Part shown: piece by piece, positions 12,191-19,852 of the stretch | Position numbering within the stretch: the stretch's first letter is position 1 | Layout of the letters: every line of letters starts with the position of its first letter | NCBI RefSeq assembly: GCF_031020795.1 | Contig: NZ_JAVHJP010000002.1 | Span: 736,538-800,537 of the forward strand | DNA from: Hydrogenophaga pseudoflava | GTDB taxonomy: Bacteria > Pseudomonadota > Gammaproteobacteria > Burkholderiales > Burkholderiaceae_C | Length of the DNA stretch: 64,000 nucleotides | Direction of reading: 5' to 3' | Translations under genes and position numbers: made by a program | The notes under the pieces: generated by a model | Databases searched by the model: none | What the model was told of the DNA's origin: nothing | The model's input: only the letters and a program-made list of their open reading frames with translations

Positions 12191-12402
12191 TTCCTGTGCA
12201 GGCATCATTCCCACTCTATTGTCAACAGTCGGCCGCGTCTCAGAGGAAAAGAGCACTGTTTGCCGGGCGAGAACAGGCCCGCGACCGACAGATCTACCGT
12301 CACGTTCGAGAGCCCTTCCCGGGGTACATTGCTCTCGCTTTCATTCATTGATGGTTCGCAGCAGCGATTGGAATGCGAAAGTGGCATGTTCTGTAGCGCG
12401 AT

Positions 12403-12464
12403 GACGGTATCGGATGCTCATTCCGGTAGGAGACGACGGTACTCAAGGGTGGGACGACGGTATC
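12403..12464 (+). repeat. Three helically phased GACGGTA direct repeats
   Basis: GACGGTAT occurs at 12403, GACGGTAC at 12435 and GACGGTATC at 12456. The spacings are 32 and 21 bp, close to three and two helical turns, so all copies face the same side of the DNA. They lie upstream of the AlpA-type gene and look like an operator or excision-factor array. Confidence 0.5.
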
Positions 12465-12602
12465 ACAAACCTCCTTGACTCTGACCTGTTCGGCTCACAC
12501 GGATCGTTGGACACTGATGCACGATTTAGAAGTGAATCCAGCAAGGCGGCTGAAGCCTATTGGTCTCACAGTGAAGGCGTTGCTTCAACCGGGAGACGCA
12601 TC

Positions 12603-12833
12603 GTGCACCACCTCCGCTTCCACCCCTCTGCTGATCAGATCGACCCACCAGTGGCTGTGCTCTTGCGTATGCGCATGGTAATGAAGATCACTGGTCTTGG
12701 TCGCTCAACGATTTATCGCTTGATGGCGAGCCATGAGTTTCCCAGCCCGGTGCGGCTTGCTCCGCGCGCCGTGGCGTGGCGAAGAGCTGATATTGATTCT
12801 TGGAGCCAGACTCGGCCCACCGTGCCCCACTGA
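12603..12833 (+). CDS. AlpA-family small DNA-binding regulator
   Basis: The 76-residue protein carries the AlpA/MerR-like winged helix that binds DNA and often acts as an excision factor or regulator of a mobile element. The core is visible from about residue 24: LLRMRMVMKITGLGRSTIY, then FPSPVRL and the wing WRRADIDSW. GTG at 12603 follows GGGAG and is chosen. Shorter starts (GTG 12651, ATG 12669) would keep the domain intact. Its presence marks the left part of the accessory region, but no integrase is next to it. Confidence 0.75.
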   Translation: MHHLRFHPSADQIDPPVAVLLRMRMVMKITGLGRSTIYRLMASHEFPSPVRLAPRAVAWRRADIDSWSQTRPTVPH

Positions 12834-12843
12834 TCGATTCGAA

Positions 12844-13140
12844 GTGGGTCAAGACGTGGGCCTGATTCACGAGCCGAACACTACGCATTGGAAGCCAGGT
12901 GACCTGGTCATCCACGATTCAGATGCCAAGCGCGCCGATATGCTCATGATCGTGCTGGGACAGAATGCCTCTGGCATCTATCGCACCCGATACGCATTCC
13001 CCTGGGTGCAGCCTAGGCCATGGCGCCGAAAGATCTGGCGCAACACGCTTGAGTGGCTGCACGATCCAGCGAGGTTTGGCATCGCTGTTCCACGCTTGCT
13101 GCATCGTTCAGATGCTCAGCTTCAGGACAGCCCCAACTAA
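12844..13140 (+). CDS. Conserved island-associated protein of unknown function
   Basis: This 98-residue product follows the AlpA gene by 10 nt. Landmarks are PGDLVIHDSDAKR, MLMIVLG and WRNTLEWLHDPARFG. From memory, similar short proteins occur in proteobacterial integrative elements, with no known function. GTG 12844 is the most economical start because an earlier ATG at 12733 would overlap AlpA by 100 bp. No signal peptide or membrane segment is seen. Its 3' end overlaps the convergent membrane-protein gene by 33 bp. Confidence 0.6.
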   Translation: MGQDVGLIHEPNTTHWKPGDLVIHDSDAKRADMLMIVLGQNASGIYRTRYAFPWVQPRPWRRKIWRNTLEWLHDPARFGIAVPRLLHRSDAQLQDSPN

Positions 13141-13407
13141 CATCAGACTGAGAACCATACCACCCCATCGCCAAGTGGTGAAGCGGTAACGCTGGTTCAG
13201 CCAGATGGCTCGGCGAAGCCGGCAAACTGACAGCAACAGAGTTGCCGCCATCAAAACTGGTCCTATGACTCCGAGTTGCAGGTGCGAAAGGGAAATCAAG
13301 AGTACGGTGGCCACGGGCCAAGCAACCGCGTCCAACGCAGCGAGGCTCCTTCTACCAGCCCATTGGGGGGCATTTTGACTCGGTTCGCGAGCAACCAGCA
13401 GCCACAT
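13108..13407 (-). CDS. Small inner-membrane protein, island-associated, unknown function
   Basis: The 99-residue protein has two to three membrane segments (about residues 25-60 and 80-97) separated by a basic loop RRAIWLNQRYRFTTWRW. ATG 13407 is fixed by AAAGGAGG six bases upstream. The loop sequence recalls small conserved membrane proteins of integrative elements, by memory only. It is transcribed toward the AlpA pair and away from the LysR gene. Confidence 0.6.
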   Translation of the reverse strand: MWLLVAREPSQNAPQWAGRRSLAALDAVAWPVATVLLISLSHLQLGVIGPVLMAATLLLSVCRLRRAIWLNQRYRFTTWRWGGMVLSLMLVGAVLKLSI

Positions 13408-13652
13408 AGGCCACCTCCTTTTCTGATCTTTAAAGGATGCCACATTCCTTCAAGCGATTAATTACGCACGGCAACCACGTGTAATTTTTGTCTTCCAGAA
13501 ATATTTCTCACCTCCTTGAATCGGAAAACACTCGATACCGCTTGTAACTTATCGGAAGCGATTGATACATGAAAACCATCGACACATTTTCCGCTTGACC
13601 AACTAAATAGCGCAGGTTGGCAACCGCGTCAGCCAGACATCGGGAGATACCC

Positions 13653-14663
13653 ATGCTGGATCGTGATCAGTTGGAAACTTTTGCTGTGGTGATTGAGCAG
13701 CAGAGCTTTGAAAAAGCGGCGACTGCACTGAGCATCACACGGGGCGCCGTATCCCAACGAATCAAGGCGCTGGAAGAATCGCTATCTACGGTTCTGGTGC
13801 TTCGGGATCGGCCAGTTTCACCCACCCCAGCAGGTGAAGTTCTGCTGCGGCACGTAAAGGCACTCAGGGTTATGGAGGGGGCCGCCTTGCAGGCGCTGGC
13901 GCCACAGCCAAAACTCCACGCCCCTATTCCGCTGTCCATCGCGGTGAATGCCGATTCATTGGCCACTTGGTTTCCAGAGGTTTTGAAAGAACTTCTGCTG
14001 AGCCAGCTGGTCGCACTAGAAGTTGTCGCAGATGACCAGGATCACACTTCGCAGTTACTGTCTCGCGGCGAAGTCATCGGGTGCATCTCGACAAGTGCCA
14101 AGGCAGCAGACGGTTTCGCGGCCGAATGCCTGGGAGCCATGGAGTACCGCTGTTATGCAACGCCTCAATTCGCGGCAAGTGCCTTTCCAGACGGATTGAC
14201 TGTTCCATCGGTTCTCACCGCCCCTGCTGTCCTCTTCAACCGAAAAGATTCCCTGCATGACGAGTTCCTGAAGAGCCGATTCGGGTTTTCGATTGACCGG
14301 TATTCGAAACACTTTTTGCCTTCACCGGTGGCTTTGCTGGAGGGTGTGGCTATGGGCGCGGGCTATGGCCTGATCCCAAGCACCCAGGCCCAAGCGTTGA
14401 TGGACAGCGGACGGCTCCTGGACCTGTGCCCCAACCACAGCGTCATGGTCGATCTGTACTGGCACCATTGGGAACTCGAACCGCCATTGGCCCACGACGT
14501 GACTGCGTTGATAGTCAAAGTGGCTCACCGCGAACTGGTTTCACGCGCAGTCGATGCGCCGGTGGTCCTGGTTGCAGGTTCGGGCGACTCAGCATCAAGA
14601 CTTCGTCACGTCAGTGCGGCTGTGGCTGGCAACAACTCCAAAGCCGACTGCAACTCCCATTGA
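13653..14663 (+). CDS. LysR-family regulator of the ArgP/LysG type
   Basis: This 336-residue transcription factor has an N-terminal winged HTH (about 1-60; QQSFEKAATALSITRGAVSQR) and a C-terminal effector domain. Overall sequence resembles ArgP/LysG, which sense basic amino acids and usually control a LysE/ArgO exporter. No exporter is here. Instead a symporter gene converges on it. ATG 13653 follows GGGAGA. It is about 40 residues longer than ArgP, with a low-complexity tail that overlaps the symporter 3' end by 69 bp, so the tail may have arisen by stop-codon loss. Confidence 0.82.
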   Translation: MLDRDQLETFAVVIEQQSFEKAATALSITRGAVSQRIKALEESLSTVLVLRDRPVSPTPAGEVLLRHVKALRVMEGAALQALAPQPKLHAPIPLSIAVNADSLATWFPEVLKELLLSQLVALEVVADDQDHTSQLLSRGEVIGCISTSAKAADGFAAECLGAMEYRCYATPQFAASAFPDGLTVPSVLTAPAVLFNRKDSLHDEFLKSRFGFSIDRYSKHFLPSPVALLEGVAMGAGYGLIPSTQAQALMDSGRLLDLCPNHSVMVDLYWHHWELEPPLAHDVTALIVKVAHRELVSRAVDAPVVLVAGSGDSASRLRHVSAAVAGNNSKADCNSH

Positions 14664-15854
14664 TGCAGCAAGTCCGGCTATCAGCGAGAGCGCGTCAGGC
14701 TGCGGTGCCCACAGGCCTAGCCAACTGGCCGCATATACGCATCCAGACACGACACCCCCCGTGACCATGGTGGCCCTGGCACGTTGAGGAGTCAGGCTGA
14801 TGTCTCCAAGCAGGGCAACAAAGCAGACGCCGACGCTGGCCAGATAAATGATGTTGACCGACACCATGGTTTCGACGATGCCCTGATCTCGCGAGGCAAG
14901 CGCAGCCCCGATGATGAGAGATACAGCCGACGCAAGCCTTGGTCGGTGTTTGGCTGACTGGGTCGTGCTCATGGCTGAGGACATCGCTCGCAGAATCGCC
15001 GCGCCCGAACCCAGCGCAGCAAGCGAGAGTGCTGCCAACATGGCAGCCTCAAGTCCCCACGCAAGATTGCCCAACGCTTGGGACAACACCCAAGGGATGA
15101 CTTGCTTGCCATCTGGCATATCCACCAACACACCGCCCGACTGCATTGCCACCACAACGGCCGCCGGCAAGAACCCAATCAGAATCAGCACCACTCCGGC
15201 GGTGACGCATCCAATCACAGCGCTTCGGGCCGATCGACCAGACATCACGAACTGGTGGTAGTCGGCTCCCGTGACGACCAGGAGGCCAACAGCGAGCAAC
15301 ATGGTACCCAGTTGGGGCGGACTGAAGGTATCCAAGTCCTCCACAAATCTAGGCATTGCATCCAGGTAGAGTGCCAGCCCATCTGCAGTGACAAGGGTGT
15401 ACACGAGAACCACTCCGCTCAACAGGAGGCATCCGGCGAACACTCCCGAAGCGATGTGAAGGCTCATTTGTGCTGCGGCGTAGATCAGCCCCAGCACGAT
15501 GATCAGTCCATACGGATCTGGCACTCCCAGCAAGCGAGCGACAGCCACACCGCCATGAATCTGTGCGGCGAGCACACCTGCCATCCAAAGCAGGGACAGC
15601 GTAGCGACCAGGCCACGCATTTGCGCGCCGTAGGCTTGCCCAAACAACTCCCATACTGACAACCCAGACTTCCACAAAGGCTTGGCCACCAGTGCGAGTG
15701 CCAGCATGCCTAACCCGGTGGCGACTCCGTAGATGCTTCCGGCCATCCCGTGTGCCAGGGCCAGTTCTCCAGAACCGAACAAGAAGCCGATGCCGTAGCT
15801 GGCTGACACCAACAACGCCGCGATCTGGATGCTGTTCAGGACGCGATCTATCAC
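14595..15854 (-). CDS. Sodium:solute symporter-like membrane transporter
   Basis: This 419-residue integral membrane protein has about a dozen hydrophobic segments and the general look of the SSS/LeuT-fold symporter group. No substrate motif is recognised. GTG 15854 overlaps the desaturase stop as GTGA and follows a G-rich stretch, so the two genes are translationally coupled. The desaturase partner and the neighbouring ArgP-type regulator suggest a role in moving an amino acid or a modified amine. That is inference. Confidence 0.65.
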   Translation of the reverse strand: MIDRVLNSIQIAALLVSASYGIGFLFGSGELALAHGMAGSIYGVATGLGMLALALVAKPLWKSGLSVWELFGQAYGAQMRGLVATLSLLWMAGVLAAQIHGGVAVARLLGVPDPYGLIIVLGLIYAAAQMSLHIASGVFAGCLLLSGVVLVYTLVTADGLALYLDAMPRFVEDLDTFSPPQLGTMLLAVGLLVVTGADYHQFVMSGRSARSAVIGCVTAGVVLILIGFLPAAVVVAMQSGGVLVDMPDGKQVIPWVLSQALGNLAWGLEAAMLAALSLAALGSGAAILRAMSSAMSTTQSAKHRPRLASAVSLIIGAALASRDQGIVETMVSVNIIYLASVGVCFVALLGDISLTPQRARATMVTGGVVSGCVYAASWLGLWAPQPDALSLIAGLAASMGVAVGFGVVASHSRTDVTKS

Positions 15855-16795
15855 GTCGCCCCCCTGCTCTGCCACTCGGTTGTTACCGCATTCCTTGTGC
15901 GGAAGTAAGCGCGGCAAATGTGTGCCCGATCCTCGAACATGGGCAACCGACTTAGCAGTGTGTGAGCTTCCGGAAGTCGGTAGTACGGAACTGCTGGCAA
16001 CAGATGGTGGGTGAGGTGGTAGCCGTTATTGCGCGGATGGATGATCCAGCGCCAGGGTCCGTGACAGACCATGTCACGGGTGAAGCCAAACACCCCACCC
16101 GGGAGCAGCCCGAAGTGATCGCACATCTCGCGAAAAGTGGTGATGCAATGAAAAAGCGTGGCTCGCGAGAGCAACCACAGCCCCACAAAAGCCAACGCAA
16201 AATCGCCACTACCCAACATGGCGAGCACTCCAACAAGACTCGTCCACCATCCGATGATGAAGGCCTTGCTCCGCAAGCTGACCTCCCGCGCGAACAGATG
16301 ACCGCCCAGTGAGCCCAGCCAAGTGTGCCACGGCAGCAAGCACCTGGCGTAGCTGACCATCCAGAAAGATGGCAGTTGATCCTGCCCCAGAATCAGGTCA
16401 GGGTCACCTTGCGTGCGGCCCAACTCCAAGTGGTGCTGGAAGTGTGTCTCCCGATACCGGGAGAGACTGGCGAACAGCAGTGGCGCCACCAGCACCCGGG
16501 CGATGAAGTCGTTCCTATGCTTGTTTCTACAGATGTTCCGGTGACCCGCGTCGTGAAGAATGTTGCCAAGTGCCCGTTGCCGATTGGAAATCACCAGCAC
16601 GGACAACGGCGCAAGCACTGCATCGAGCCACACGACCGCAGCGACTGCGGCGAGGATCAACGCCCAATCGAACGCAATATCGAGCAGCACTTGCCAGGGA
16701 CGCAGCTTGAACAACTCGCTGTACGGACTACGCTGCTGCCTCAGCTGGTTGCGAAGGTCGGCCATGTCCGCGAGGATTTCGGAAGTCGGTGCCAT
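15851..16795 (-). CDS. Membrane fatty acid desaturase/hydroxylase-family di-iron enzyme
   Basis: The 314-residue protein has the three histidine boxes of membrane di-iron oxygenases: H81-DAG-H85, H118-FQ-HH122 and H260-LT-HH264, with four or so membrane segments. These enzymes use O2 to desaturate or hydroxylate acyl chains or other substrates. ATG 16795 follows AAGGAGTG at seven bases. It is the first gene of a two-gene unit with the symporter and is divergent from the ACT-domain gene. The link to a transporter rather than lipid genes suggests a non-lipid substrate, but this is not proven. Confidence 0.82.
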   Translation of the reverse strand: MAPTSEILADMADLRNQLRQQRSPYSELFKLRPWQVLLDIAFDWALILAAVAAVVWLDAVLAPLSVLVISNRQRALGNILHDAGHRNICRNKHRNDFIARVLVAPLLFASLSRYRETHFQHHLELGRTQGDPDLILGQDQLPSFWMVSYARCLLPWHTWLGSLGGHLFAREVSLRSKAFIIGWWTSLVGVLAMLGSGDFALAFVGLWLLSRATLFHCITTFREMCDHFGLLPGGVFGFTRDMVCHGPWRWIIHPRNNGYHLTHHLLPAVPYYRLPEAHTLLSRLPMFEDRAHICRAYFRTRNAVTTEWQSRGAT

Positions 16796-17061
16796 GTGGA
16801 CACTCCTTCTCACTGTGCTTTGCCGTGTGGTGCCCGGCAGTCAAAGCAGTGGATGGCGGGAGTCTGTGCCGGGCTGCGCCAGACGGTAGCAGCAGATTCC
16901 GGTTGAGCGCCACGGTTTAGGAACTTTGGCGGCGCGTCAATTCAGCTAAACCGACCCATTCAGCGACGTACCTGCGCACTTGTGCACGCGCCGAACGAAC
17001 ACCACCCGCCCATAATCGACTCCGAAAGCCAACATCATTGACCTGTGCAGGAGGACATCGG

Positions 17062-17475
17062 ATGAGCGGAGAAAAAGACCAAGTTCGGCTGCAGAAAATG
17101 ATGGCCCCTGACCTTCGGCCAGAGACCTACGTCTACTGCACCTTCCAGGATCATCGACTCCCTGCTGACTTCTCTCCCATCTGCACTTTCAGGGAGTCAG
17201 AAGGGTTGACGGCCATTGTGGAACGCTCTCAAGCCGTTCGGGCCAAAGTGCCCTTCATTTTCGAGGCCAAACTCATCACGCTCACCGTGCACTCGTCACT
17301 GGAGGCCATCGGCTTCCTGGCCATGATCTCCACGACCTTGGCCAAAGCGAGCATCCCCTGCAACGCGGTCGCAGCCTTCCACCACGATCACCTATTCATC
17401 CCTGTGAATCGGGCCGACGAAGCGGTTTTGTTGCTGGAGGCATTGAGCCAAAGCAGCGCACCAGCAGTGATTTGA
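17062..17475 (+). CDS. ACT-domain protein
   Basis: This 137-residue protein appears to be a stand-alone pair of ACT-like folds, a type that binds amino acids. Landmarks are YVYCTFQD, ICTFRESEGLT and AAFHHDHLFIPV. ATG 17062 follows AGGAGG. It is divergent from the desaturase operon across 266 bp. It may sense the amino acid handled by the neighbouring cluster, which is inference from context. Confidence 0.65.
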   Translation: MSGEKDQVRLQKMMAPDLRPETYVYCTFQDHRLPADFSPICTFRESEGLTAIVERSQAVRAKVPFIFEAKLITLTVHSSLEAIGFLAMISTTLAKASIPCNAVAAFHHDHLFIPVNRADEAVLLLEALSQSSAPAVI

Positions 17476-17553
17476 CTCGCTGGGTGCACCGGGTTCTCGT
17501 CGTTTAGCGCAACTGACCCAGCTGCAGATTTGGTCGCCCTCCCCGAAATTCCT

Positions 17554-17582
17554 TTGACATCGCGCGATGCGCTTGTCTACCC
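17554..17582 (+). promoter_or_regulatory. Candidate sigma-70 promoter
   Basis: A perfect -35 TTGACA (17554-17559) is followed after 17 bp by a poor -10 (CTACCC; TCTACC at 16 bp). It would serve the unknown gene at 17676 and the LuxR gene. The weak -10 suggests dependence on an activator. Confidence 0.35.
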
Positions 17583-17675
17583 TCCCCTCTATCCAGTCAG
17601 TTGAGACTTGATGTGTGGGTCACGCGGCAACAGCGCTGCGCGGCCTGTCGGTCAACCAGATCTGCAGGAGTGGGG

Positions 17676-18113
17676 ATGAGGAACTTTCAGAATCCCGTGG
17701 TGCTGACGTCAGCACCTTCCGTGTTGACCAGACCCACGTTCAAACGCCGCATTGACCCCATCGATGCACCCGCTCGCGCGCTGGGCGCCAAGCGCTCGGC
17801 GCTAGTTACGAAACGCGCTGAGTCGACTGCGTTGGCTGCTGGCCGCAATACTGCAATTTCTACGGGTAATGATTCGTTGCTCGTGTCCGCCGATGGCGCC
17901 GTGACCTTTCTGCTGCGCACAACCAACTACGGTTTGCTGATGGAGCGCACCCAGCGTCAAGGTGCGAGCATACGGTTGGTACAGATGATGGTGTTTCGTG
18001 ACGAGAAGAGCTTCGACTTCTGGTGCGCGGTTGAGCCCCTTCGGTTTGAAGACGGACTACTGTTCAACAAGCTGGTGCGCGAAGGCCATGCGGCATTCAG
18101 AGCCAAGTTCTGA
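17676..18113 (+). CDS. Unknown protein upstream of a LuxR solo
   Basis: I do not recognise this 145-residue protein. The first 80 residues are low in hydrophobic content and basic. The rest (FLLRTTNYGLLMERTQRQG, then VFRDEKSFDFWC) looks like a folded alpha/beta domain. ATG 17676 follows AGGAGTG and is preferred to an earlier start at 17601. It ends 34 nt before the chosen LuxR start, so the two likely share a transcript. Confidence 0.6.
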   Translation: MRNFQNPVVLTSAPSVLTRPTFKRRIDPIDAPARALGAKRSALVTKRAESTALAAGRNTAISTGNDSLLVSADGAVTFLLRTTNYGLLMERTQRQGASIRLVQMMVFRDEKSFDFWCAVEPLRFEDGLLFNKLVREGHAAFRAKF

Positions 18114-18147
18114 ACGCAACAAGTACGCCTCGCACAGCTGGGGCTGC

Positions 18148-18870
18148 GTGGAGGACGTTCGTGTTTTGCAGCTCCTGCCGCTGATCGCAGATGTCAGGTC
18201 TTCAGGCGAGGTGCTGTTGCTCTTTCACGAAGTTGTTGTTGGTCTGGGTGCTGACGCGGGTGTCTTCCTGAGTTGCCTTCGGGATGATGCGACCCAAACC
18301 TCCTTTCGGTCGATGTGGGCCTGCGACCCGTCATGGGCGGCTGCATACGCGGCTCACCGATGGTTCGAACACGACCCCTGGTTGCGGTATGCATCGAGCA
18401 ACGCGGAGCCGATCCGCTCCAGCGACTTGGCCTGCTCATCGAACCAAGAAATTGATTTCACCAACGCAGCGGCACAGCATGGCTTCACTCCCACCCTGAT
18501 TGCACCTGCTCCCAGCCCCGTAGGCCTCTCCCGGGTGGGCGTTTTGTGCCTGGGATCAGTTGACCCCAGCCATTTAGACGGCGAAAGCTACCCCAAGGTG
18601 CGGGTGCTGGCGCGTGCGCTCGCCATGGAGTTGCATCACTGGATCGCACGATCCATGCGAGAAGAGCTGCTACAAGGGGGGCACCTTACGGAAGCGGACC
18701 TGTCCCTCTTGCGTCATGAGGCCGCTGGCCACAGCAGCAAAGTCATCGGCGCTGCCATGAATCTGGAAGCCAAAACCATCGACTGCCGGTTTCAGCGGCT
18801 CAATGCCAAGCTGGGGGCGCCTGACCGGCGGTCAGCCGTCCGCATAGCCCGTCTCTACGGACTTCTGTAG
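18148..18870 (+). CDS. LuxR-family regulator with autoinducer-binding domain (LuxR solo)
   Basis: The 240-residue protein has the size and two-domain layout of quorum-sensing LuxR proteins. In the ligand domain W63, Y67, D76 and P77 keep the spacing of TraR W57, Y61, D70 and P71, but the position of TraR W85 reads Ser. The C-terminal HTH (about 180-240) has LTEADLSLL...GHSSKVIG and KLGAPDRRSAV, somewhat divergent. No luxI is in the window, so it is a solo that may sense a foreign or non-AHL signal. GTG 18148 is chosen because longer starts run into the previous gene. Confidence 0.75.
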   Translation: MEDVRVLQLLPLIADVRSSGEVLLLFHEVVVGLGADAGVFLSCLRDDATQTSFRSMWACDPSWAAAYAAHRWFEHDPWLRYASSNAEPIRSSDLACSSNQEIDFTNAAAQHGFTPTLIAPAPSPVGLSRVGVLCLGSVDPSHLDGESYPKVRVLARALAMELHHWIARSMREELLQGGHLTEADLSLLRHEAAGHSSKVIGAAMNLEAKTIDCRFQRLNAKLGAPDRRSAVRIARLYGLL

Positions 18871-18913
18871 GCTAGCCCCAGACATTCCTTCATGTCGCGC
18901 CAATGTTGTATGA

Positions 18914-19039
18914 GCCAGCAAGCAGCCATTCGACGAAGAGGCCCTCAAGCAACAGTTGGTCGGCTGGTCTGAAGGATGGACCGACCATGCGCCGAAACGA
19001 TCAGCGTGGCTGGAACGCAATGATCCCCATACCCAATAA
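18914..19039 (+). pseudogene. Possible 3' remnant of a lost gene
   Basis: A 41-codon open stretch follows an in-frame stop and ends in TAA, without a start. It reads like a genuine protein tail: FDEEALKQQLVGWSEGWTDH, then [13 protein letters not shown]. It overlaps the 3' end of ynfA on the other strand. I cannot assign the parent family. It may mark the junction where the metal-resistance block was inserted. Confidence 0.3.
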
Positions 19040-19318
19040 GGCTACTGCCGCACCGGTTACATCCCAGGCTGAAGGCCGGACGCCATCCACCGCCCACAAC
19101 CACGCGATGGCTGCACCGATATACACGCCGCCATAGGCTGCGTAAACGCGGCCCGAAGCTGCATCATGCAAAGTCAACAGCCAAGCGAACAGTGCGAGAC
19201 TGGCTGCGGCCGGCAGCAGCAACCACGCTGAGCCGCTTTGGCGAAGCCACAGCCAGGGCAGATAGCAGCCAACGATCTCGGCCAATGCGGTAGCGACGTA
19301 AAGCAAAAAGGTATTCAT
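19001..19318 (-). CDS. ynfA: YnfA/UPF0060 family membrane protein
   Basis: This 105-residue inner-membrane protein has four membrane segments and YnfA-family sequence ([27 protein letters not shown], then [10 protein letters not shown]). The fold is that of small drug/metabolite transporters. Its start lies 6 nt after the cadR stop, so it is co-transcribed with the regulator. YnfA genes are common in heavy-metal clusters. Substrate is unknown. Confidence 0.88.
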   Translation of the reverse strand: MNTFLLYVATALAEIVGCYLPWLWLRQSGSAWLLLPAAASLALFAWLLTLHDAASGRVYAAYGGVYIGAAIAWLWAVDGVRPSAWDVTGAAVALLGMGIIAFQPR

Positions 19319-19324
19319 GGTCGG

Positions 19325-19762
19325 TCAATGCGCAAGATGGGCATGGCATGCACAGGCCTCGCCGTGCGCGGCAGCCACCAACTCCTTGAGGATGCCGCAA
19401 TCGGCCCCGTTGTCGTCACAACGCCCGCAACTGGCCTTGAGCAGCAACAGCTGCTTCTCCAGCGCTCGCATGCTCTTGAGCCTTGCACGCACCCGCTCGA
19501 TCTGTTCTTGCACCAGGTGATCCACGTCCGGGTGCGGCTCGCTCGGTGCATCCAGCGCACTCAGCAGTCGGCGGATGTCGGCCAGCGGCATCTCCAGCGC
19601 TCGGCAGTGCCGGATGAAGGCCAACTGTTCCAGGTGAGCATCGGTGTAGTCGCGGTAGCCGTTGTCCTGCCGCGCCGGTGCTGGCAGCAGGCTTTGCTTC
19701 TCGTAGTAGCGGATGGTTTCAACATCCACGCCAGTGGCCTGTGCCAGTTCTTTGATGCGCAT
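19325..19762 (-). CDS. cadR: MerR-family Cd/Pb-responsive regulator (CadR/PbrR type)
   Basis: This 145-residue metal sensor activates an efflux promoter with a long spacer. The winged HTH is at the N-terminus (MRIKELAQATGVDVETIRYY). Three cysteines expected for Cd/Pb binding are present: one in RHCRALEMP and the pair in CGRCDDNGADCGIL. A Cys/His-rich tail (HGEACACHAH) follows. It is divergent from the CDF pump, and the MerR-type operator lies between them. CadR and PbrR are not separable by eye. Confidence 0.85.
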   Translation of the reverse strand: MRIKELAQATGVDVETIRYYEKQSLLPAPARQDNGYRDYTDAHLEQLAFIRHCRALEMPLADIRRLLSALDAPSEPHPDVDHLVQEQIERVRARLKSMRALEKQLLLLKASCGRCDDNGADCGILKELVAAAHGEACACHAHLAH

Positions 19763-19792
19763 GAGGTCTTTCAGGTCGTTTGAGGTGAAGAC

Positions 19793-19823
19793 TTGACTCT
19801 GGAGCCGCTTCAGGGTTTTCAAT
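19793..19823 (+). promoter_or_regulatory. MerR-type (CadR) promoter/operator of the CDF operon
   Basis: TTGACT (19793-19798) and TTCAAT (19818-19823) are separated by 19 bp, the long spacer typical of MerR targets. A dyad ACTCTGGAG-CCG-CTTCAGGGT (19796-19816) fills it. The same design is found before cadA at 28713-28743. Confidence 0.75.
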
Positions 19824-19852
19824 ACCCTCATTCTGTACCTGTAGGAGTTCCC

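Larger units (their letters stand above)
12126..12602. other. Intergenic region at the core/island boundary, 477 bp
   Basis: No convincing gene lies here. The left part holds the LexA-type box (12175-12190). The right part has three helically phased GACGGTA repeats (12403-12464) before the AlpA-type gene. GC is clearly lower than in the genes to the left. No integrase, tRNA or obvious attachment site was found. Confidence 0.6.

Noticed and set aside
12205..12348. Short minus-strand open frame in the core/island intergenic region
   Set aside because: The 47-codon frame has no ribosome binding site and no recognisable sequence; it overlaps no conserved feature. It may be chance.
12414..12602. 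N-terminal extension of the AlpA-type protein to TTG 12414
   Set aside because: The extension runs through the GACGGTA repeats, lacks family similarity and would triple the non-conserved part; GTG 12603 has a better ribosome binding site.
16980..17016. CATAAT before the ACT-domain gene considered as a promoter
   Set aside because: No -35 sequence lies at an acceptable distance.
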